From JALYYC01 sp039922495 (GTDB taxonomy: Bacteria > Chloroflexota > Dormibacteria > CF-121), in contig JBDTEO010000001.1 of assembly GCA_039922495.1 (NCBI GenBank), positions 46,480 through 110,479 on the forward strand: a stretch of 64,000 nucleotides of DNA, read 5' to 3'. The notes under the pieces are model-generated. The model saw nothing but the letters and a program-made list of their open reading frames with translations. It had not been told where the DNA came from and did not search any database. Both the position numbers and the translations under genes were made by a program. Positions 60,455-64,000 of the stretch are shown here, piece by piece (the stretch's first letter is position 1; every line of letters begins with the position of its first letter).

Positions 60455-60849
60455 TCGGCATCCTCCTTCAGGCTTTCCATGGTTTTCTGCGGCGGCCCGA
60501 TCTTCAACATGCCCTTGCCCATCAGGCCGAAGATCACCACGAGGATGAGGAAGATGATGGCCTCGATTCCGGCGGCAAGCGCATGGGCCGGGATGATCAA
60601 CGCGATTGTGACGAGGAGCATCACGAAAAAGAAGAGGGCGGAGACGGCGGCAATCGAGAGCATGATGGCGGCCCGGATGTTGCTGCCGAGCATCTCCTTG
60701 ACCTCGACCTTGGCCAGCTGGATCTCCTGCTGGGCGAGGCGAATCACGTCGTCGATTGCTACCCGGGCAAGATCGATCACGCCGCGTTGGCCGTTACGGT
60801 TGGTCCTACTGGTCGATTCCTGGGTCGAAGCCCTGGGCGCAGAATCCAT
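60418..60849 (-). CDS. Holin-superfamily/YqjE-like inner membrane protein
   Basis: 143 residues. Amphipathic RVAIDDVIRLAQQEIQLAKVEV-type helix before two transmembrane helices (about 60-85 and 90-112), matching the phage_holin_3_6/YqjE family of cellular, not phage, proteins. Pairs with the DUF3618 gene. A perfect AAGGAGG lies six bases before the ATG at the end of an (AAGG)5 repeat, which could tune its translation. Confidence 0.83.
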   Translation of the reverse strand: MDSAPRASTQESTSRTNRNGQRGVIDLARVAIDDVIRLAQQEIQLAKVEVKEMLGSNIRAAIMLSIAAVSALFFFVMLLVTIALIIPAHALAAGIEAIIFLILVVIFGLMGKGMLKIGPPQKTMESLKEDAEWAKHRLTRNGK

Positions 60850-60855
60850 AAGCGT

Positions 60856-60880
60856 CCTCCTTCCTTCCTTCCTTCCTTGG
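60856..60880 (-). repeat. (AAGG)5 simple repeat merging with the SD of the holin-like gene
   Basis: Minus strand: five AAGG units (60878-60859) run straight into the AAGGAGG SD (60862-60856), then ACGCTT and ATG. Tetranucleotide repeats of this length are otherwise not seen in the window. Confidence 0.8.
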
Positions 60881-60910
60881 CGCCGCTCGTGTTCATATTA
60901 GAACGTAAAC

Positions 60911-60936
60911 ATTATAGTGCTTCTGTGATCTAAAAT
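60911..60936. promoter_or_regulatory. Divergent promoters: TATAAT (holin-like operon) and TAAAAT (60944 gene)
   Basis: Minus strand perfect TATAAT at 60911-60916 precedes a leader of about 55 bases with SD. Plus strand TAAAAT at 60931-60936 ends seven bases before ATG 60944, which argues for that ATG over the in-frame ATG 60935 inside the -10. Confidence 0.5.
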
Positions 60937-60943
60937 GGTAACC

Positions 60944-61129
60944 ATGGAAAACATTCTCGGTACCACCGACCCGTATATCGTGAATCCCGGTACCCCCCAG
61001 GTTGAGCAACCGGTTGGTCCCGACATGCCAGGGCAGCCGCTGACAATGCCGGAAATCCAGGAGCCGCCGGCCACCCCGGTCGAGGTCCCGCAGCCGGGTT
61101 TCAACCGCCCGGAAGTCCCCCAGCGGTAG
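60944..61129 (+). CDS. Small proline-rich orphan protein
   Basis: 61 residues, about one fifth Pro, no Cys, no hydrophobic helix (MENILGTTDPYIVNPGTPQ at the start; repeated P-E/V-P motifs such as QEPPATPVEVPQPG). Predicted disordered and acidic. No homologue recognised. Evidence for expression is the leaderless-type -10 and the consistent codon use. Its stop is 12 bases from the stop of the convergent phosphodiesterase gene. Confidence 0.6.
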   Translation: MENILGTTDPYIVNPGTPQVEQPVGPDMPGQPLTMPEIQEPPATPVEVPQPGFNRPEVPQR

Positions 61130-61141
61130 GCCGGCTCGCCG

Positions 61142-62215
61142 CTAGCCGAGCAGGCTAGTTCCGTCGGCGCGCCGGATGCTGGCGCCCAGGATGGCGCCGA
61201 TGGTCGGCGCCCAGTCGGCGAGATGTGGCCGCCTGCGCTCCAGCGTGGCGGCAATGCGCTGGGCGGCCGAATGCCCGCCGCCCACCAGCGCCACCGTTCG
61301 AGCCGTGACCGGGGCGCCGTGAAAGCCGCCTGACGGGAGTACGGGGGAGGCAAAGATCCGGCCAGGGCGAGCGCCGACGATCATCACCGACTCATCCGCT
61401 GCCATGCAGCTCTCGATGCCGTCGATCGCCATCAACGCTTTCCGGGCCGCGGCTCGGTCGACCCCCTCGCCGAGGTGGACCAGGGCGGCGCCGCCGTCCG
61501 GGACGGCGCCGTCCCAGAGTGGCGACCCGGTGCTCATGACATCGATCGGTTCGGTGTCGTCACGAGCTTGCATGTCGTGATCGGAGACGACGATTACGAC
61601 GGTCTCGCTCCAGCGAGGCTTGAGCGCATCCAGGATCTCGCCGACGACGCGATCCGTGGCCGCGTAGCACTCGCGCGCGGCGGCACCTTCCGGCCCCTGG
61701 TCGTGGCCGACCGTGTCCGCCTCGTTGAGGTGGCCGAAAAGAAAGCCGACTTTTGGGTCGGCGGCAGCCTCGAGGATGTGCGGTAACACGGCGCCATTCA
61801 TCGGGTAGCCGTGGGTGTCCAGCGGCGTGCCCTCGGGAATGGCGTTGGCCGGTGGCCAGCTGACGTCGGCGGACCCGGTGCAGAGCAGCCCGCGATCATC
61901 GCCCATCGCCGCCACGCTCCGGATGCCGGACGCACGGCAGGCATCGAAGATGGTCGCCACGCGGGGCGTTTCCAGGCCGGCCCAGGCGGGCAACCGGGTG
62001 AAGCGCCAGGCGGTTGTCCGGACGCCGTGGGTCCGGGGAAAGCATCCGGTCAGCAGCGAGCAGAAACCCGGGTCGGTGGAGGAGGGAAGGTCCGTGAAGC
62101 CGCCATCCTTTGCCCGGGCGCCCTGCTCCCCAAGGGCCCACATCCGAGGCGTCAGTTCCGGTCCGATGGCCCGGTGCGGAAAGCCATCCAGCCCGAGCAG
62201 GACAACGCGTGTGAT
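61142..62215 (-). CDS. Alkaline phosphatase-superfamily phosphodiesterase (nucleotide pyrophosphatase type), apparent ATC start
   Basis: About 357 residues. The conserved N-terminus (VVLLGLDGFPHRAIG, first metal-ligand Asp) begins four codons after ATC 62215. Upstream the frame is Arg/Pro-rich antisense of the PPOX gene and offers no ATG, GTG or TTG nearby. AACAAT ends six bases before ATC and AAGGGA touches it. Other metal motifs: TDLPSSTDPGFCSLLTG (nucleophile Ser/Thr region), LFGHLNEADTVGHDQG, VIVVSDHDMQ and ALVGGGHS. Phosphodiesterase or pyrophosphatase; substrate unknown. No signal peptide. Confidence 0.78.
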   Translation of the reverse strand: MTRVVLLGLDGFPHRAIGPELTPRMWALGEQGARAKDGGFTDLPSSTDPGFCSLLTGCFPRTHGVRTTAWRFTRLPAWAGLETPRVATIFDACRASGIRSVAAMGDDRGLLCTGSADVSWPPANAIPEGTPLDTHGYPMNGAVLPHILEAAADPKVGFLFGHLNEADTVGHDQGPEGAAARECYAATDRVVGEILDALKPRWSETVVIVVSDHDMQARDDTEPIDVMSTGSPLWDGAVPDGGAALVHLGEGVDRAAARKALMAIDGIESCMAADESVMIVGARPGRIFASPVLPSGGFHGAPVTARTVALVGGGHSAAQRIAATLERRRPHLADWAPTIGAILGASIRRADGTSLLG

Positions 62216-62220
62216 TCCCT

Positions 62221-62228
62221 TATTGTTA
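62221..62228. promoter_or_regulatory. Single symmetric -10 (TATTGTTA) serving two divergent genes
   Basis: Plus strand TATTGT (62221-62226) ends seven bases before GTG 62234. The complement of the same bases gives TAACAAT, whose last T is six bases before ATC 62215 on the minus strand. The two start codons are separated by only 18 bases. Confidence 0.5.
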
Positions 62229-62233
62229 CCGAC

Positions 62234-62620
62234 GTGCCGTTGAGGGGGCTGCCGGCGCCCTTCCTGGAGGCGCTCGAAGGGCGCGAGGAGTTGCTCGTCA
62301 CCTCGCGGGAGGGCTCGCGGCTCGGTGCGGTGCGGGGTTGGTTCGTGTTGGAGGCGCCCGGCGTCGTCTATCTGTTTGCCGATGCCCACTCGACGCGGGC
62401 GCGGCGCTGGCGCGTCGATCCGTGGGTTCGCCTGACCGTTCCCGGAGCGGCGTCCTCGATCGAGGCGAGCGTGCAATTCGTCGATGCGACGGAGGTCGAT
62501 GACCGGCTTGCGGACCTGGTCGTCGAGCGCTGGGGGATGTGGGGCGCGGCCACGCCGCCGGGGCTTCGCCGGATGCTCCGGGACGGCTCGCACGTCCTGC
62601 TTCGCATCGGCGGAAGTTGA
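62234..62620 (+). CDS. PPOX/split-barrel flavin- or F420-binding family protein
   Basis: 128 residues from GTG 62234. Split-barrel pattern of pyridoxamine 5'-phosphate oxidase-like proteins: LVTSREGSRLGAVRGWFVLE, VVYLFADAHSTRARRWRVDP with the basic loop after strand 4, WVRLTVPG, and a C-terminal VLLRIGG strand. Most small PPOX proteins in high-GC bacteria use F420 or FMN. Substrate unknown. Leaderless-type start decides the GTG. Confidence 0.75.
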   Translation: MPLRGLPAPFLEALEGREELLVTSREGSRLGAVRGWFVLEAPGVVYLFADAHSTRARRWRVDPWVRLTVPGAASSIEASVQFVDATEVDDRLADLVVERWGMWGAATPPGLRRMLRDGSHVLLRIGGS

Positions 62621-62642
62621 CCCGCCGTTAACTTTCCGCTCC

Positions 62643-62706
62643 TTGACATCGCCGCGCCGAGGTGCTTAAACGGGAAGGCACACGTTCACCCACTCAGAAG
62701 GGAGGG
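62643..62706 (+). promoter_or_regulatory. Promoter and RBS of the second ABC uptake operon
   Basis: TTGACA (62643-62648), 17-base spacer, TTAAAC (62666-62671), leader ending in AGAAGGGAGGGG just before ATG 62711. A perfect -35 compensates for a weak -10. TTGAC (62617) and TTAAC (62628) lie 11 bp apart upstream. Confidence 0.55.
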
Positions 62707-62710
62707 GACC

Positions 62711-63841
62711 ATGGTCCAAGCGCGGCTTCGGCGACCGGATTTCCTGACCAGGCGCTCACTGGGCGTCATGGCGGGATCCATCATCCTCCTGGCGGCCTGC
62801 GGGCCGACCAGCAACAGCAATACGACAAGCGCGGCGTCAGCCCGATCGGTGGCGGACGTCGGCGGCCTGTCGGCGCTGGTCACCGCGGCCAAGAAGGAAG
62901 GCAAGCTGAACGTGATCGCGCTCCCGCCGGACTGGGCGAACTATGGCGCGGTCATTTCCGGTTTCACCGCGAAATACGGAATTCCGATCGATTCCGCCAA
63001 CCCGAACGGGAGCAGCCAGGACGAGGTCAACGCCATCACCCAGCTGGCCGGGACCAGCCGAGCCCCCGACGTTGTCGACGTCGGCCAGGCCGTCGCGCTG
63101 GCGAACACCGATAAATTCGCCCCCTACAAGGTCGCCACCTGGAACGACATCCTCGACAACCAGAAGGAGCCGACCGGGCTCTGGTACCAGGATTACGGCG
63201 GCTACATGTCGATCGGCTACGACGCGAGCAAGGGGCTTTCGGTGACCTCGCTGCAGGATCTCCTCGGCCCAACCTTCAAGGGGAAGGTCGCGCTCAACGG
63301 AGACCCGACCAAAGCCAATGCCGCCCTCAACGGTGTCATGATGGCATCGCTCGCCAACGGCGGTTCGCTCGATGACATCAGCAAGGGCGTCGATTTCTTC
63401 CACCAGCTCAAGCTGAAAAACAACTTCGTCCCGGTCCAGGCAACGACCGCGACCGTCAAGAACGGGACCACGCCCGTCGTCTTCGACTGGGACTACCTTT
63501 CGGCTGCGCACGGCACCGACGTGCCGAGCTGGAAGGTCTTCGTCCCATCCAACGCGATCCTGGGCGGTTACTACGCGCAGGCGATCAACAAGAAGGCGCC
63601 CCATCCGGCCGCGGCGCGGCTCTGGGAAGAGTACCTGTACTCCGACGAGGGCCAGAATCTCTGGCTGAAGGGGCTCGCTCGACCGGTCCGGATGGCCGCG
63701 ATGCTGAAGTCGGGAAAGATCGACACGGCGGCGGCCGCGAAACTGCCTCCCGTCAACGGCAATCCGGTCTTCCTGAGCGATGATCAGGCCACCAAGGCGA
63801 AGGATTATCTCGCTTCGCACTGGGCCCAGGCTATCGGTTGA
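62711..63841 (+). CDS. ABC transporter substrate-binding lipoprotein (PotD/Fe3+-type, family 1)
   Basis: 376 residues. Twin-Arg-like RRPDFLTRRSLGVMAGS followed by lipobox LLAAC (Cys about 30), so Tat or Sec lipoprotein. Mature part is a type II binding fold: LVTAAKKEGKLNVIALPPDW, SRAPDVVDVGQAVAL, GYMSIGYDASKG, LLGPTFKGKVALNGDP and WEEYLYSDEGQNLWLKG. Related proteins bind putrescine/spermidine, 2-aminoethylphosphonate, thiamine or Fe3+. Strong own promoter. Confidence 0.88.
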   Translation: MVQARLRRPDFLTRRSLGVMAGSIILLAACGPTSNSNTTSAASARSVADVGGLSALVTAAKKEGKLNVIALPPDWANYGAVISGFTAKYGIPIDSANPNGSSQDEVNAITQLAGTSRAPDVVDVGQAVALANTDKFAPYKVATWNDILDNQKEPTGLWYQDYGGYMSIGYDASKGLSVTSLQDLLGPTFKGKVALNGDPTKANAALNGVMMASLANGGSLDDISKGVDFFHQLKLKNNFVPVQATTATVKNGTTPVVFDWDYLSAAHGTDVPSWKVFVPSNAILGGYYAQAINKKAPHPAAARLWEEYLYSDEGQNLWLKGLARPVRMAAMLKSGKIDTAAAAKLPPVNGNPVFLSDDQATKAKDYLASHWAQAIG

Positions 63842-64000
63842 CCGTCGCCGCCGCTCCATCGGCTGTTAGAACGGCGCGCCGCCCCACCGGGGGCGGCCGC
63901 CGCCTTTCCATGGCCTGGATCGGCGCCGTGCCATTTTTTGGCTACGTCGCGCTTTTCCTGCTGTTACCCACGGCGATCGTCGTGGTCGGCGCGTTCTTCG
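63838..64000 (+). CDS. ABC transporter permease (PotB-like), 3'-truncated by the window edge
   Basis: 54 codons are visible. TTG 63838 overlaps the stop of the binding-protein gene (TTGA), the coupling style used across this window. After a basic Ala/Arg/Pro head comes the first membrane helix (MAWIGAVPFFGYVALFLLLP, then TAIVVVGAFF), typical of the first helix of PotB/FbpB-type permeases. ATG 63910 is an alternative start. Confidence 0.75.
   Translation, partial: MTVAAAPSAVRTARRPTGGGRRLSMAWIGAVPFFGYVALFLLLPTAIVVVGAFF

Noticed and set aside
59816..60901. 361-codon plus-strand open frame with a TATTGT-GTG arrangement at 59943
   Set aside because: TATTGTTACCG here encodes the end of the DUF3618 protein on the other strand; the plus frame has no domain and overlaps two well-supported genes.
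1..64000. Search for CRISPR arrays, tRNA/rRNA genes, IS elements, integrases, toxin-antitoxin or phage-defence modules
   Set aside because: None could be supported by eye. The ParB-like gene and the holin-family gene are cellular types without plasmid or phage context.

Overview
The window is about 64 kb of high-GC, gene-dense chromosomal DNA with 64 protein genes on both strands, very short spacers and many 4-base start/stop overlaps. No rRNA, tRNA, CRISPR array, insertion sequence, integrase or phage module was seen. The mix of F420-type oxidoreductases, lipoproteins with simple lipoboxes, bifunctional penicillin-binding proteins with Ser/Pro/Thr-rich tails, secreted S53 and S9 peptidases and many apparently leaderless genes suggests a free-living soil bacterium of a monoderm, high-GC lineage. 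Chloroflexota, candidate Dormibacterota or an actinobacterial relative would fit. This is inference from gene content only; no marker gene settles it.

Region 1 (1-13.2 kb) is a purine and pyrimidine salvage/catabolism island. An 11-gene minus-strand operon (11662 down to 911) encodes cytosine deaminase, a cyclic-amide hydrolase (allantoinase/dihydropyrimidinase type), an M20 amidohydrolase, the three xanthine dehydrogenase subunits with an 8-oxoguanine/guanine deaminase between them, 5-hydroxyisourate hydrolase, OHCU decarboxylase, urate oxidase and a DUF3830 protein. It is flanked by a plus-strand adenine deaminase (cut by the window edge) and a divergent NCS1 nucleobase permease. Together they can import nucleobases, deaminate adenine, guanine and cytosine, oxidise to urate, and open and hydrolyse the ring.

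Region 2 (13.3-32.8 kb) is mixed: a large ATPase/TPR/cyclase regulator, an ECF sigma factor with an unusual zinc-finger/MEDS partner, an F420-type reductase with a Cys-rich orphan, a BKACE enzyme with an NHL protein, an S9B peptidase with a HAD phosphatase, a frameshifted ParB-like gene, a membrane-anchored molybdopterin oxidoreductase, a 53-residue serine-periodic microprotein, two MFS exporters, a secreted S53 peptidase, and an ABC exporter.

Region 3 (32.8-43.4 kb) holds a five-gene redox cluster (small membrane protein, ApbE flavin transferase, haem b membrane reductase, NuoF-like flavoprotein, 3Fe-4S ferredoxin), then secreted hydrolases, a class A PBP, MsrA, an esterase and an HtrA-like protease. 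Region 4 (43.5-64 kb) carries a glycine/glutamine repeat protein, a GGDEF-EAL protein, an Asp-box lipoprotein, MaoC and DinB proteins, an S9 peptidase, a branched-chain amino acid ABC transporter with fused LivG-LivF ATPases, a second class A PBP, a holin-like/DUF3618 envelope pair, a phosphodiesterase, a PPOX-fold protein, and the start of a second ABC uptake system cut by the window end.

The strongest window-wide pattern is regulatory: at least thirteen first-in-operon genes carry TANNNT 5-8 bases before the start codon with no Shine-Dalgarno, the signature of leaderless mRNAs, while another set has clear leaders and strong SD sequences. Three genes seem to begin with CTG or ATC. Two promoters share a three-heptamer, 11-bp-period operator at the same distance from their start codons.
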